DNA of 64,000 bases from contig ML677386.1 in the NCBI GenBank assembly GCA_007922305.1, positions 10,149,830-10,213,829 on the forward strand. The letters run 5' to 3'. The stretch comes from Dermatemys mawii (taxonomy: Eukaryota; Chordata; Testudines; Dermatemydidae). The notes beneath the pieces were generated by a model. That model worked only from the letters and a program-made list of their open reading frames with translations, did not search any database and was not told where the DNA came from. The number at the start of each line of letters is the position of its first letter. Position 1 is the first letter of the stretch. Position numbers and translations under genes: made by a program. Shown one piece after another: positions 22,941-34,985 of the stretch.

Positions 22941-23349
22941 TAACTTATCTCTGGTTCTAGCCCAAACCGATAGAGTGGCCTTTGCTAAAAGAGATGTATA
23001 AATTTCTGAAGGGCATGATTTTTTTTATGAATTCATGGTAGCCTAGCACTACTTACACTGCCACAATTTTTTACTTTACTACAGATCCAGTGTTTGGCTG
23101 GGTTAGAGCACTCAAAACCATTACTACTTTGAGCTAGCTGGCTTGACAGTATCATGTAATATTGGAAGAACTAGTCCATTCTATTTATTGGGGCTGTACA
23201 AAGTATATGCACTCACTCTTGATCATCTTTAGTCCATATAAATTCTAACGACATCCTCTGTATTTCTGCTAGGGTTTTATCTGGGATGATTACAGAAGAT
23301 TTCGAAACAAGAAAAATATCCTTGGTAAAATATTCATATTTTTTTTTAT
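22941..23349. other. no feature recognised
   Basis: AT-rich sequence between two repeat fragments. Confidence 0.4.
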
Positions 23350-23402
23350 ACCCAAATAAATCTGTTAGCCTTTAAGGTGCCACCAGACTCCTCTTTGTTT
23401 TT
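23350..23402 (-). repeat. fragment of the 1371-type interspersed repeat
   Basis: AAATAAATCTGTTAGCCTTT then AAGGTGCCACCAGACTCC then TCTTTGTTTTT is the reverse complement of the middle of the repeat at 1371-1520, up to family differences. Confidence 0.65.
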
Positions 23403-24067
23403 ATGTATGTGTTTGACTATCTTGGGTAGGTGAACTGTGTTGCAGCCTTGGACAATATCAGGGCTACTGCATGCTTTTGATTAAGCCCTGTCTGCACTAC
23501 AGCAGGAGACCCCATGACATATTAGTGTTTATAGTCAAAGGTATGAAGGAAGCATCCTGCCAATCTGTAATAGAAAGGTGGTTTAGCTTAGTGCTGGGCT
23601 GTTGAGACTGAGTTGGTTAAAAGATTAAAAGGAAAAAGAAATGGCAGATCCCAAAAGGCTCACATAAAATTACAGTAAACAAAAACATGAGAGTAAGTAT
23701 AGTACAATACAGACAATCTTCTTATAGCGCAGGAAATTTTTGTGGGGGATTGCGATCAGCCAACTTAGTGCATGGCCTGTAAATATGATTGTGGTGAAGG
23801 GGTTCTATTCAGTCTTTGTGGGAGGGGAAACCTGATCTTGCTGGATTTGTATAAACTTTGATTGTTTACATTAAAAAGCTTTAATTTATCACATTGGTCT
23901 TTCTACTCCCTGGCATGCACAACCCTAAAAATGTGTTACTGACAAGTTGGGTCTACAGATGACACCTGATGGAACGAGGGAAAGTTAAGGGAGACTAGAT
24001 GCAGCCTCTTTAGTTGTGGCCATTTATTTAGTGTGGTGGGAAGAGGCAGGAACCGGCCTAAATATGG
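23403..24067. other. no feature recognised
   Basis: AT-rich sequence. No inverted ends or coding similarity seen. Confidence 0.4.
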
Positions 24068-24075
24068 TACTAAAC

Positions 24076-24294
24076 CAGGCCTGCACAACTCGGAAAGCGG
24101 CGAGGGCCATATTACTGCAAAAAAATCAGCTGCCAGCCGAAAAGCCCCCCCCTCGCCCCACCCACGCTCCACCCACATCCACTTCCCCCCCACCCCACCG
24201 CTTGGCTTGCCCCACCCCTACTCACTCCCCGCAGGCCGCACAGTGAGCCAGTGCGGGCCGCATGTGGCCCCCGGCCGCATGTTGTGCAGGCCTG
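24076..24294. mobile_element. hAT MITE, 219 bp, CAGGCCTGCACAAC ends
   Basis: The terminal repeats are CAGGCCTGCACAAC at the left and its exact reverse complement GTTGTGCAGGCCTG at the right. The flanks are identical TACTAAAC copies at 24068-24075 and 24295-24302, a perfect 8-bp target duplication. The interior is C-rich with a CGCACAGTGAGCCAGTGCGG segment and GGCCGCATGTGGCCCCCGG near the right end. The exact flank and ends point to a fairly young insertion by an hAT transposase supplied elsewhere. Confidence 0.93.
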
Positions 24295-24302
24295 TACTAA
24301 AC

Positions 24303-26995
24303 ACAGATGTCCTCAGTGAGCCAACGAATATTTTGTATTTCAAATTCTGAACATTTCAAGTAAAATTTTCTAAAGTGCCTACATTACTTATGATCCAATG
24401 GGATTTAGGACCTTACAAAATTTTTACCTCTCATTCTGAAATCCTGGCAGAAACACTTCAAACTGAGAGAGATTTTCTTAGAGGAAGGCCTTCTATCTGG
24501 TGTTGGGGCTGGAGTGAGGACTTGAGTTAGGACACGGGTGATAAAATAGACCATTAATAATGTTAGATTGAATTAGTATTTGCTATTAATATTAAACAGT
24601 GGAAAAAAAGAAAAACCTGTGTTATAAAATGGATACTTCATAAAATTGAAAAGTAGATGGGCTATTTTAAAGAAACATGGCCTCCTTAAGTCGATTACTC
24701 AGGCAGGGATGGATCACAAAGCCATAAATATTTGGGGAAGGAGTTTGGTAAGTCAGGCATGAGTCTCAAGGGGCTTTTCTCTTTTCCATTTTGTTTGTAG
24801 GAGTTGTGCATAAATATATACTTTTATAATTGAAAAAATATTGGATACAGGGATTTATTCTTTTATTGTGGTAATGTTCAATGGCCCCAAATGGGGAACT
24901 ATGGCATATACCCCTGAAATAAAGATTGTGCCTGCTGCAGAGAGCTCATAGTGTCATTTAAAGAAATTGCATGGAGGCGCAAAACGTATCTTGTGTGTTT
25001 TGTTCAAAAAAATAGAAAGGAAAATGTAAACAAATCTTGAGCTAAATCATGCCTTCCTCAGTAGAAAATGATATCCAATGGCAAAACATGCTGCTTCAGG
25101 GGTATAGCATTTGCAAAGAACCAGGATGAAGCAATTTTTGCCTCCCCAGAACATCAGATTCTCTGAGGTGATGGGTGTCTTCAGTTCCTATTGAAAACAC
25201 TTGGCACTGAGGGCACACAGCATTTTATAGGAGAGGATTCATACTGAGCAATGAGCATAGTCTTTCTACTCTACAGATATCCTGAAATCAGTAGGGAAAG
25301 GCAATAGTTCTCATCTCTGGGAGCTGCCCCATGATTCTTTTTAAAGCACAGTACAAATATTTAAAGCATTGAACCTGCTGATGCATAAAACAATTTGATG
25401 GGTGCCGGACAGGGATTCACTCCAAAATATATTTTAAAAAAGGAAAGAAAAAAATCTCTGTTGGTTGGGAGTTTGTTTTTTATGGCTTCACCATGTCAAG
25501 TCACTGTGGAAAAACATGTCAAAACGTTTCTGGAAATTCACGGAGTCCATATATCATGTTGACATGACAATGCATGTTCCTAAACATCACTATGAATGCA
25601 GCTGCAAACAGGAAGAGTGACTGTCAAAACCTCTCTCATGTAGGAGATAGAGATAAACAATTTAGAGACATGACACATATACTGGTATTTCTGAATGTAT
25701 GTGTAGGTTCATTGAGAAACCAGAGCAACCCTGCTTTTAGAGGAACCACTTCTTTCTTTCTGGAAATGTGATGTTACTGTATTCCTGACAGAATAAACAT
25801 ATCTTCTAGGAATATTCCAGGTACAGCTTTGACATCTTAGTCATCCCAGTTGCATTTTTCTTCCAACTGAACTGTAGAACTGTCCTTTATAGTAACCTTA
25901 AATGGAGTTCCGCATATACATTGATTCTGTATGTCATTTAATAAGGAAAACAGCATATAATAAAATAGACATTTTCTGCTGAATTATAAGCCATTAGGAA
26001 ACAGAAAAATGGAAAACCATTGGAAATTATATTCCAAGACTCAATATAATTAATCTAAGAGATAATCCAGTGCAACATCTGAATACATTACTGTTACTGT
26101 ATGAACAAACGAGTCCAGAACTTCTCTGTGCAAAAAGAAGGAATAATTGGTGTTAAAGGCAAGCAACTAGCAGGACTGCTTTTGTTAACTATCAAGAGAA
26201 AAGGGGAAACCCTGAAAATAAAGCAATGTTCCTCACCCACTGTGGACCTTAATAGAGGGCTTGACCCCTGCAAGTCCCTTTGGCTCCAAACATTCATTTA
26301 CATACATTTAATTTCAAGCACATGAGTAGTCCCAGTGAAATCCAGTGGCACTATTTTTACAACTGTTTGTAGGATCAGGGCTCTTTTGGTGCTAACCAGC
26401 CAAAAGGGGGTTGAGAGGAATGGTGGGGGAGGGCTTTAGCCCTGCCCAGCTCCCACAGTCAGCACAGCTGGCCAGATACAGAAAATGCCTACCCTGAATT
26501 CTCCCAAAAGGGGGATGAGCATGAGCCCATCTTTAAAGCATGGTCAGGTGTTTCATAAATGAAACATCAAAAAAGTATCCTCTCACTTTCCAGCAAATAA
26601 CTACAATGTTGTTGAGAGGTCTCATTACTGAAAACGTCAGTCTGAACTCTGCTCACGTCCAGGCCCTGGCATACGCCTGCTCTTCTGCCTCTCCACTCCC
26701 CAACAGAGAGTATTTAAATATCTTATTATTCATTTACACAGTGTATGATCAGCTTGTGGAATTTACTGCTTCACCTGCTCACTGAAGTAGGGACTGTGGT
26801 ACTAATTTTAAAAAGGGATAATTGTACAACTGTTTGTTTGCTATGTGATCTGAAATGATGTGAGTAATTAAATCACATACTTCCAAAAGGAAGGTGATAT
26901 TTCCTGCCTCTTTATGCAACGTTTCTTCTCATTTATATAGCACTGCATAGCTGACTCCAGGTAACATCTAGTTTTCACTTTTTTAGGGGCTGTCA
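24303..26995. other. AT-rich stretch, one half-foldback remnant
   Basis: Mostly unassignable. At 26310-26385, GCACATGAGTAGTCCCAGTG, TCCAGTGGCACTA and TGTTTGTAGGATCAGGGCTC resemble one arm plus centre of the foldback group at 4145 and 30055. No gene was recognised. Confidence 0.45.
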
Positions 26996-27130
26996 CAGGG
27001 GTGGGCAAACTACAGCCCATAGGCCAGATCCAGCCCATCAGGCTTTGGATCTGGCCCGCGGGATTGCCACAGGGGAATTGCAGCCAACAGGAGCTTCAGG
27101 GGAGGTACTTCAGCAGAATTTTACGGCCAA
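26996..27130. mobile_element. truncated hAT-type element, one end only
   Basis: A clear left end CAGGGGTGGGCAAACTACAG is followed by CCAGATCCAGCCCATCAGGC and GATCTGGCCCGCGGG. The end is of the same type as the element at 13423. No matching right end or target duplication was found, so it is probably truncated; the stated right limit is approximate. Confidence 0.65.
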
Positions 27131-27640
27131 TAAGGACAGGGTGAAAGGAAGTGGCTTCAGCACCTGTTACTGAGCATGCTCAAATGAATTCCTTTTTTAT
27201 TTGTTATCGGGGTTTTTATTTGTAATTGCTGCCTTCATTTCTCCACTGGCTCAGAATGAACTTTGAGCCAAAGTTGTCCACAATCAAGAAAAAAAGAATC
27301 ATAGCTTTTAAACAAACTTTTTTAATACACTCCCAATTTCCATTCACATTTTTCTAAATTTTTCTCCTCAATCCATTTTACTCATAATTTCCCTCTGCCT
27401 TAAGAGATCAGAACACCTGAAGCCTTTTTTTATATTTATATAATATTTTTTTCTGTTGGGATTGGCTTCTGTTTGCCCATATTGAATATAAACCATTCAT
27501 GCATGATCAGTGGTCCATCAGAACCACCAACTTCCAGTACAGTGATTTAATTCATCTTTATCCATCAATGAGGTCCAAAATAAACTTATTTTGTGTGAGA
27601 AAATTATAATCTATATTTTATAAACTATTTTTGGGGAACT
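27131..27640. other. no feature recognised
   Basis: AT-rich DNA with T runs near 27430-27455. Confidence 0.4.
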
Positions 27641-27644
27641 GGCT

Positions 27645-28194
27645 ATATGAGGTCTCCAGCATATGTCCCCCTATGACATTCCAGAGTGCAATCCAGACCA
27701 GTGAGGCGGTGTATCACCCCTCCCCTTCAACCTCATTTTTATAGTTCAATCACACTTTGAAATGCATTTTCCTGAAAGTGACCCCTAGATAAATTCTTTC
27801 CAGCTGAGAGCAAGGGGAGATATAGAATCCAGTGGGCAAGAGGTTATATGTGGCTGTTTGCTAATATCAGATCTGTTTGTTCTTGCCCCCATTCTGTGCC
27901 AAAGAATGGCCACTTGATAGGGGGGATGGCCCATCTTTGACGACACCTGACTGTGATGTCAACTTGTCCTTTGTCTTTGAAAAACAAGTTTACCCACTTC
28001 CCAGACTTGTCCGATAAACACACTTCAGTCATGATTTCAGCTTAGGTGCATAACTTTATGTACAAGTTGCTACCTACTTTTACCATGATAATATTGACCA
28101 GCAAGTTATTAGTTTTCAAATGATACCTTACAAGGCATATTTTCTACAAAGATTACAATAGTGTGTGTAGGGTGTGAATACAGGGGTGCATTCA
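27645..28194 (+). repeat. probable dispersed repeat, LTR-like, unassigned
   Basis: The tract from TATGACATTCCAGAGTGCAA to GGTGTGAATACAGGGGTGCA and TTCAGTCGCACC resembles a dispersed turtle repeat I remember, probably an LTR. I see neither TG...CA ends nor a target duplication here, so this is low-confidence and the limits are approximate. Confidence 0.35.
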
Positions 28195-28380
28195 GTCGCA
28201 CCCAGATAACATTTCTTTCTACACATTAAAGACACAGGCTTAAGGAATAAGTCATCCAGTTCTCTGATGTGATTCAGCAGTCTGCAGCAGACCACCATCA
28301 GTATGCCCTCTTGATCTTTGTGAGCTAGCACATTGATCCATATGCATCAAGATCCTGGGGTTCTCTTCGAAGAATAGGTT
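28195..28380 (-). mobile_element. CR1 endonuclease fragment
   Basis: On the minus strand the frame reads LAHKDQEGILMVVCCRLLNH then IRELDDLFLKPVSL. It aligns by eye with the CR1 endonuclease block at 8230-8190 (DIGICYRPPNHTRE). At DNA level both share ACATTGATCCATATGCATCA on the plus strand. It is a short relic of the same LINE family. Confidence 0.65.
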
Positions 28381-29321
28381 TTTTTCTAGTTTGAAGGGTC
28401 AAAATTTCCTTGTTGGGTCCTGGAATGTTGGGAACATCTAGGTTAAGTGACAAAAGGAGAAACGTAATTATTGCTTGATACTATGGGTTTTTTATTCTTG
28501 TTTATTATGCAGCACAATTCTTTATTTCAAGGATTCTAATTCAATAACAATAGCAACCTGAAGATGCTAAATTTAAAGTAATCAAAGAGGAAACAAAAAA
28601 ATGTCAGATTGCCTATATAAAGAGACATAACCTATAATTTGTGATATGGGTTTTGCAATAAAGGAGTAAAACAACTTAACATATAGTCTTGCTTTTGTTG
28701 TTGTTTTGGCTCTGGAATGATGGTTTTTGTCAAAACTGACATTTGCCTTTCTGGCTAGGTTACGTCTGTGAAATGTTTAGAAAGTGTCTTTGCATGGATC
28801 CCAGAGAGTTCACAGATATTCTAAGATCACCCAGTGAGTCATCATTGGAGATGCATGAATGTGTTAGATTGATTTCCTTCTTGGATTTTAAGCAACCTAT
28901 TAAGAGCCTATGTTGCAAAGAACTTCACAGATCTAGGAATAACAATAATTGTGTTTTTCATGAGGGAGAAATCAAACCAAGACCTTAAGGTGGGTGACCC
29001 TTTTTTTCCCTCCTAGGCCTAAATAGGTCTTAGCTATTGTACAATTTGAAGTTTAAACAAAAGCATCTTGCTATTGGGTAAACCATATTAGCAGATCTGC
29101 CTTTTACTTATTAATTTTTAAGCACCTTATCCTTTGTTACCCACTTCAGAGAAAAACATAGAGCTGATCTCTACCCAAAAGAGCATATAAACTAATTCAG
29201 ATGTATCAGAACAAAAAAGGACAAGAAATCAAATGAAGTGGGAGAATAACAAAGGTTACAGAAATAAAATTTGATTATTAGATAAGGCGCTGTACACATC
29301 TTGTTCAGATAGTAGGTATCT
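28381..29321. other. no feature recognised
   Basis: AT-rich sequence. The 81-codon open frame at 28743-28988 has no recognisable domain. Confidence 0.4.
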
Positions 29322-29324
29322 TTA

Positions 29325-29618
29325 GCCCTGGTCTACACTGGTGGTGGGGGAGTTGACTTAAGATATGCAACTTTAACTACGTGAATAGCGTAGCTAAAGT
29401 CAGCGTATTTAGGTTGATTTGCTACAGCGTCTTCATGGCGCTGAGTCAACTGCTGCCACTCCCCCACCAACTCTGCCTGCACCTTTCATGGTGGTGGAGT
29501 ACCGACATCGATGGGAGAGCGCTCAGATCGATTTATCATGTCTAGTCTAGATGCGATAAATCGATCCCCGATAGATCAATCACTACCCGCTGATCTGGAG
29601 GGTGGTGTAGAACTGCCC
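29325..29618. mobile_element. Harbinger-like MITE, 294 bp
   Basis: The left end GCCCTGGTCTACACTGGTGG and the reverse complement of the right end, GGGCAGTTCTACACCACCC, are imperfect terminal repeats. TTA occurs immediately outside both ends (29322-29324 and 29619-29621), the 3-bp duplication used by PIF/Harbinger elements. A subterminal hairpin pairs AACTTTAACTACGT with GCGTAGCTAAAGT near 29369-29400. It has no coding capacity. Confidence 0.82.
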
Positions 29619-29621
29619 TTA

Positions 29622-30054
29622 ATTGCATGAACTCACTTCCCCTATACAATGGGAGACACTGAAGAAGTGAATTTTTGGACAGATTTGAATTAAGAGACTT
29701 TGGTCTGGTGAAGAGATTTAAGGGACAGTATCGTACACAGAGAGACAACATGGAAAGAGGCCTGGAGGTTTCCAAGTAGGAGAAATAAACAAAGGCAGTT
29801 GACATCACTGGAACAGAGAGGAAGAACAGTAGGAGACGTGGTCCATTGTAGGTTGAGGATCAGTAATGTGATGCCTGGAAAGTCTAATCTTGGAAATGGT
29901 AACAAGCTGAACATCTGTGCATAACAGGCACAGAGGAGATGCAGAGAATCCACTTACCAGACCAAGAGTAACTTGTCGTCCCTCTCAAATTTGGACTGCA
30001 AGCTCTAAAATGTCCATATGCTCATTTTCCTCATTGGCAGGATAGTCACACAGG
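29622..30054. other. no feature recognised
   Basis: Short spacer without recognised signals. Confidence 0.4.
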
Positions 30055-30149
30055 CCCTGATTCAGCAAAGCAATTAACCATGTGTTTGAGAACAGTTTTG
30101 AGGCCCATTGTGACTTAAACACATGGTTAATTGCTTTGCTGAATCAGGG
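30055..30149. repeat. foldback element with 36-bp arms
   Basis: The left arm 30055-30090 starts CCCTGATTCAGCAAAGCAAT and ends TGTGTTTGAG. The right arm 30114-30149 is its reverse complement with one mismatch. The loop is 23 nt. Arms this long and this exact can form a stable hairpin in DNA or RNA. Related arm sequence, CCTGATTCAGCAGCGCACAT, is at 33920. I see no target duplication. It is probably a foldback MITE of a family common in sauropsids. Confidence 0.85.
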
Positions 30150-30670
30150 TTTCTGTCTCTAGAGAAAACCCTAAAATAGATTGTGCTGTGCTCTGTAATA
30201 AATGCCAGCATCCCAGTAACAGATACTTCTCTCACCCCAAAAGAAGAAAAAGGACAAGAACTTTGACATGCAATGCAGTCTGGAGCAAGTGAAAGGATTC
30301 AAGTGGAGGGGGGATGCGACATTAAGTGGCAACTGAGAAATTATTTTGATAAAAGCATTTTGGGCAACTAAAGGGGGTGAAGGGATTGAGAGAAGGAGGT
30401 TGCAGCAGAGATCAGGGTATGAATAAGTGATATAGGCATCAAGATGGATATGAAAGCACATTTTAAAAAAAATGTTGTGGCAGAAAAAGCAGTGGGGTTT
30501 AGTCACTTCCCAAATGCAGGGGGAAATAAGAGGGGAGAAGTAAAAGGCTGGGTTTGGGCTTTGCCATGGTGAGTTTGTGGTAACCGTGCATGGATCATGA
30601 AAATGCAATTTGCTGGTTCTTCACTGGTTCTATCTACATCTGAAGTTTAAAAAGGTGAGTGATCTAGGGG

Positions 30671-30773
30671 CAGTATTTATCAAGCTTTTTGATACCAGGG
30701 ACTAGCTTGCTGCCTTCCTAAACTGTGTCAGGGAGTGATGCCAGTCCACGGACCAGTCCATTGTGAAACACTG
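30671..30773. mobile_element. small hAT-like MITE, 103 bp
   Basis: The left end CAGTATTTATCAAGC and the reverse complement of the right end, CAGTGTTTCACAATGG, are similar terminal repeats. The flanks ATCTAGGG and AGCTAGAG match at 6 of 8 positions if one extra base is allowed at the left. GGACTAGCTTG and CCACGGACCAGTCCA lie inside. Assignment is tentative. Confidence 0.5.
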
Positions 30774-32679
30774 AGCTAGAGGATGGCATAAAAAGGTGGT
30801 AAGACAACCTTCACCAAAACTTCCCTGGCCTTGCTCATGATTAATCCTTCAGGGGATTAGAAGTAATAATTATTAGAACATACTTTCCTGACATGCCTTA
30901 TGCACCCAAAACATCCACCCATGCGGATGCAAGGTTTGAGTGCACAAGAAATGAAAGATCCAGGCCGTGCTGCAATGTGATAAAACAGAGTAAGGGCTAG
31001 ATACAGCAAATGAACTCCAGGTGCAGAATCTTCCCTTATACCTCACTGAATGAGGAGACTCTTTTCCCCTTTGAAAATGTTTATAAACATATGGGCAGAA
31101 TTGTGTGAGGCTCATAGTTATTGGTATTGCTTTCTGATTTGATCTCACCACAGATAAGTTACATAACATTTCCTAATCAAAAGGGTGATTCGGTGGGGGG
31201 TAAATTGACATGGGTACATTTTAGACTTGAAATTTGGCTTTACATGTTCTAATTCAGAATCATTATAGACTAATAAAAATGTGAAGTTTGTATCCAAATT
31301 CAATTCATGTTCAATATAAAGCAAAAAAAATGCAGCAAGGATTGAATAATGAGACTGTGATTATACTTGCAAAATTACAATAAGCTTTGCAATTATAAGA
31401 AGGAAATTAAATTTTCTAGTTACACTATAAGATAAAATGAATGCAGTAAAATCAAGGTTTTGTCCCTTCTGATCTAGCTCTGCTATCTGACATAAGCACA
31501 ATCCAATTTTTCTCATTATGTTTATCATGTAGTTCTGCAGAGAATCCAACTTATTCATTGGTACCTAGTGAGAAACCAGTAAGTCAGAGAATATGGAACA
31601 ATCTGTTCTTGCCCATAGTCTGTCATGGTTGCAGGACTAGCTGTCCTCTGCCACCTCTGAGAGCATCCACCTCAGATCTGGGACCTCTTGCCCTTACCTG
31701 GCTTGGAATGGAATCCCACTATTCTTCCATTCTTAAACCAAAACCTAGCTACAAGTACCCTTTATAAACTGGGTACTAATTGCACTGTGGATCTGCTGGC
31801 TTCTGGGCATCTATATTTCCTCCATCTGGAACCTGTGACTAGCGATGTATTGAGTAACAGCCATCTTAAAACCAAGCGTTGTTTAGCTGTTGGAACAAAT
31901 TGTTAGCGAAAAGACATTGTAAAACAACAAACAATCGCCATGCATATTGAGTCTCATCTAATCTTACATTTAGCTACAAGCTAAGCTAAATAGGGTTTCC
32001 TCTGAAGTCACAAGAACAGAATCAGCTTCAATTATTTTAGGAACCCAAGGAGCTCTTGGGATGCAGCCTAATCTGTGTCTTCCAGAAACTCTCTCAGAGA
32101 TTGTATTCAAATTCCCAGCTTGTGTGTGTGAGAAAGAGGGAGAGCCCTATTACCGTATTGCTCAGTGATATCTTTGTTACAGAGGCCTGGTGTGAAGTCT
32201 TCCTTCTGACTTACAGTGGTTTTTCCCAGCGGGCTGGCCAGGCCATCTAGGGGACTGTCCCTGTGATGGTTGCTCCACTGCTCATCAATCAGACCCATTC
32301 ATCCTTCATGGCTTGCAATCACAGAAACTGTGACTCTCTTTCTGTGGGGAAGATCAGTGAAACTGACGCCTCATTTCTGAGAGCTCTGACAGACGCCATC
32401 TTAGAAATTCAGGACCTAAAACACATTTGGGGATGCAAACCATTATGCCTTACTGAGCATCCCATATTCATCAGAGTAGGTCTGTTTTAATCACTGATGG
32501 TCAGATTCTGCCAGCCTTACTCACAATGAGTAGTACCTTACTCCTATGAACAGTTGTGCTGAAATCAGTGGGACTCTTCACAGCATAGATTACCCTCACT
32601 CACTCTGAGTGACCCTCCATTTTTAAGAAAGTGTTGTTCCATGTCTGGGAACCAGGAGGAGAAGCCAGCGTCATGTCAC
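30774..32679. other. no feature recognised
   Basis: About 1.9 kb of mixed sequence. Open frames at 31558-31906 and 32056-32490 have no recognisable domains or codon pattern. Around 32505-32580, GTCAGATTCTGCC, ACTCACAATGAGTAG and AAATCAGTGGGACTC may be a further foldback-group remnant. Confidence 0.4.
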
Positions 32680-32752
32680 ATGCCAGCTTTCCACAGTTTA
32701 CTGAGTGCTCCATGTGCCACCAACATTTCACAGACTATGGGAACCACTGCCC
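32680..32752 (-). mobile_element. one end of an hAT-like element
   Basis: The reverse complement starts CAGTGGTTCCCATAGTCTGT and continues GTGGCACATGGAGCAC. CAGTGGTTCCC is a common hAT terminus. No opposite end was found. Confidence 0.4.
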
Positions 32753-32869
32753 TGAATAATCTGTGCCTGCAATAAAGTAAGATTCAGAGAACTTTCATAC
32801 CTTGCTGTAACCAATATAAAGCCAGATTTTTATTTTGTATTTCTACATAAATACAAAATGCACACGTTC

Positions 32870-33250
32870 AGAAACTGGCCAATGGGAGCTGCAGGGCTGC
32901 ACTTGGAGGTGCGGGCAGCAAACAAAGATGTGCTGTCCCTTTCACTTCGGGGTGCACAGAGACATGCCAGCAGCTGGCTCCTTCCAGGAGCGGTGTGGGA
33001 CCAGGGCAGGCACACAGGTAGCCGGCTGGGAGCTTCCTGTAGTAAGCACCTCCTGGCTGGAGCCTGCACCCCCGCACCAGGTCAGAATTTCCCTGCTGCA
33101 CCAAACTCCCTCCAAGCCACATACCCATGCCTACACTCCCTCCCAGACCCCGCACTCCCTCCTGAACCCCAATCCCCTGCCCCGGCCCCTTTCTGCACCA
33201 AACTCCCTCCCAGGAAAAAGTCTTGTATACAGGAGCCCCACCAAATCTAA
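32870..33250. repeat. GC-rich repeat, likely internal hAT MITE sequence
   Basis: CTGGCCAATGGGAGCTGCAG at the left and C-rich runs with repeated CACTCCCTCC and CCAAACTCCCTCC toward the right make a GC-rich island in AT-rich surroundings. GGCCAATGGGAGCTGC is a phrase I associate with the interior of hAT MITEs related to the one at 13423. No terminal repeats or target duplications were found. The open frames of 130-150 codons follow from base composition. Confidence 0.45.
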
Positions 33251-34899
33251 CAGTCCTGGGCTTACAGGAGAGTTAATCTGGCCCTGATCAAGTTGAATGT
33301 TTTCCTGAAGTTATTTTCTTTATAGAATTATAGCTAGTTTCACATAGCCAGAGATTATGCTCTGCATTTATTGCATCATGTACACATTTATTACAAGGAC
33401 ATAATCCTAAATTAAAAAACTCACCAGAATAATAAAATCTCTAGGCTGTGTACAAGCCTCGGAGGCACATGTAGTTAAATTACTCATAACCATGAGCAGA
33501 GATTGTGGGGTGGCAGAAATGATTACAGTAGACAATGAAAATGTAAATTTTTCAGTTTGAGATAAGTCATAGAAGACACGTTTGCCAGTCATTTTATCTG
33601 TCACTTTTAATAATCCCCCACCCATTCTCCCAGGTGGATCACTCACCCACCCTACAGTCTACAGAATTTCATGTTCACTGTTAGTGCCTGAGATTGCAGT
33701 AGCTTCTGCTGCTCCAATGCTCAGGCATTATCCAGCTGTCCTTTGATTGGGTCAAAGGCCTAAAATAGTTTGGGATTGGTCAAGCTGTATTAAATTTGTA
33801 ATTACTAACTGGTTAGCAACTGGCTCTTGCAAGGTCAGGTCCCTCCACCTTAATTGGTGGCAAGATCCTTTTCTGATAACTTGTGTTACCTCTTCCTGCT
33901 TCTTTATCTTGCAAGACAACCCTGATTCAGCAGCGCACATAAGTACATCTCTTAGCTCCCACTCTATTCAGAAAAATACTTATACCTATAATTGGGGCCC
34001 TGGATTAGAAGGGAGGGGGGACTATGGAAAATAATCAATACCACCCTCTTTCATGGTTATAGGTTTTGTTCTGCTTCAGATACCTGGGGCCCTCTTTTAA
34101 AAATGCACATTCAAATCCAGCATTTTATCACCATCTTGGAGTATAGGAAGTTATTTTCTCCTGACTCAAAAATTCTGAACACTTCACCAAGAGAGATCTG
34201 GGCTTGCTGTATATATGGTTTGTCTAGCACTAAAATGAAATACAGGTAGAAAATCACTTGTGTCTACCTATCTATCTTAGCAGGCTTTAGATGGATAATT
34301 CTGTCATCAGACAGGCTTTCAGGTCAAACACACTTCTAGCAGTGTATAAATTAAATAAAGCAAGAAAGCAAAGATAAATTCCAACACTACAAATAAGTCT
34401 AAAGAGCAGACAGACAAAATCTATAAATCAATCAATCTAAAAGCACTTCAAAGGCTGGTTTGGTTAAATCTAGCACTGCACTTTACTTTAAGCATCAGCA
34501 AACATATACCTCTACCACATGACAAGCTACTTTTCAGATCCTCAAGATAAAGATGAAAAACACACCCTTTAGTCCAAATATAGTTGGTGTGTTGTTTTAA
34601 CTCCTGCAACCTCCAGATTCCTGAAAGAAGAGGATATTAACCAATACCTAGTTATGATAAAAATATTTTTATCCTTCATATGGGTTTTGAAAATTTGAAG
34701 TGAAATTAAAAACAAAAAAACCAAGCCAATACTGAAAATAGTATGAGGGCAAAAACAGAGCTTGCAAGGGATGAAAATCACATTGGACCTGCTTCTTCAT
34801 CATTTATGTCTGTGCAAAATGGGTGTAAAATACCACCCATCACAATAGCGATGCTATATCCACTTAGCACAGCTGCAATCACTAATGTGTAGAGCTATG
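33251..34899. other. no gene recognised, one foldback arm at 33920
   Basis: CCCTGATTCAGCAGCGCACA at 33920 is a single arm of the foldback type seen at 30055. The rest is AT-rich and unassigned. Confidence 0.45.
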
Positions 34900-34985
34900 G
34901 AGAATCAGGAATAACTCCATTTAAATCAGTGGAGTTACATTAGTATATACCTAGTGTAAGCAGGAAGAGAATCAGACAAGTATGC
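34900..34985. repeat. foldback-type repeat (ATCAGGAATAACTCCATT type)
   Basis: AATCAGGAATAACTCCATTT is followed by AAATCAGTGGAGTTACATTA; TAACTCCA (34912-34919) and TGGAGTTA (34930-34937) are inverted arms. A second copy of the same phrase lies at 62202-62280, including a closing GAATCAGAC in both. It is a dispersed repeat with a small hairpin. Confidence 0.6.

Noticed and set aside
30055..30149. Hairpin as a microRNA gene
   Set aside because: The arms are nearly perfect and repeat-derived with similar arms elsewhere in the window, and there is no evidence of processing. Kept as a foldback repeat.
32835..33287. 150-codon forward frame as a protein gene
   Set aside because: It is Pro/Ser rich, in a C-rich repeat with overlapping frames, and has no recognisable motif.
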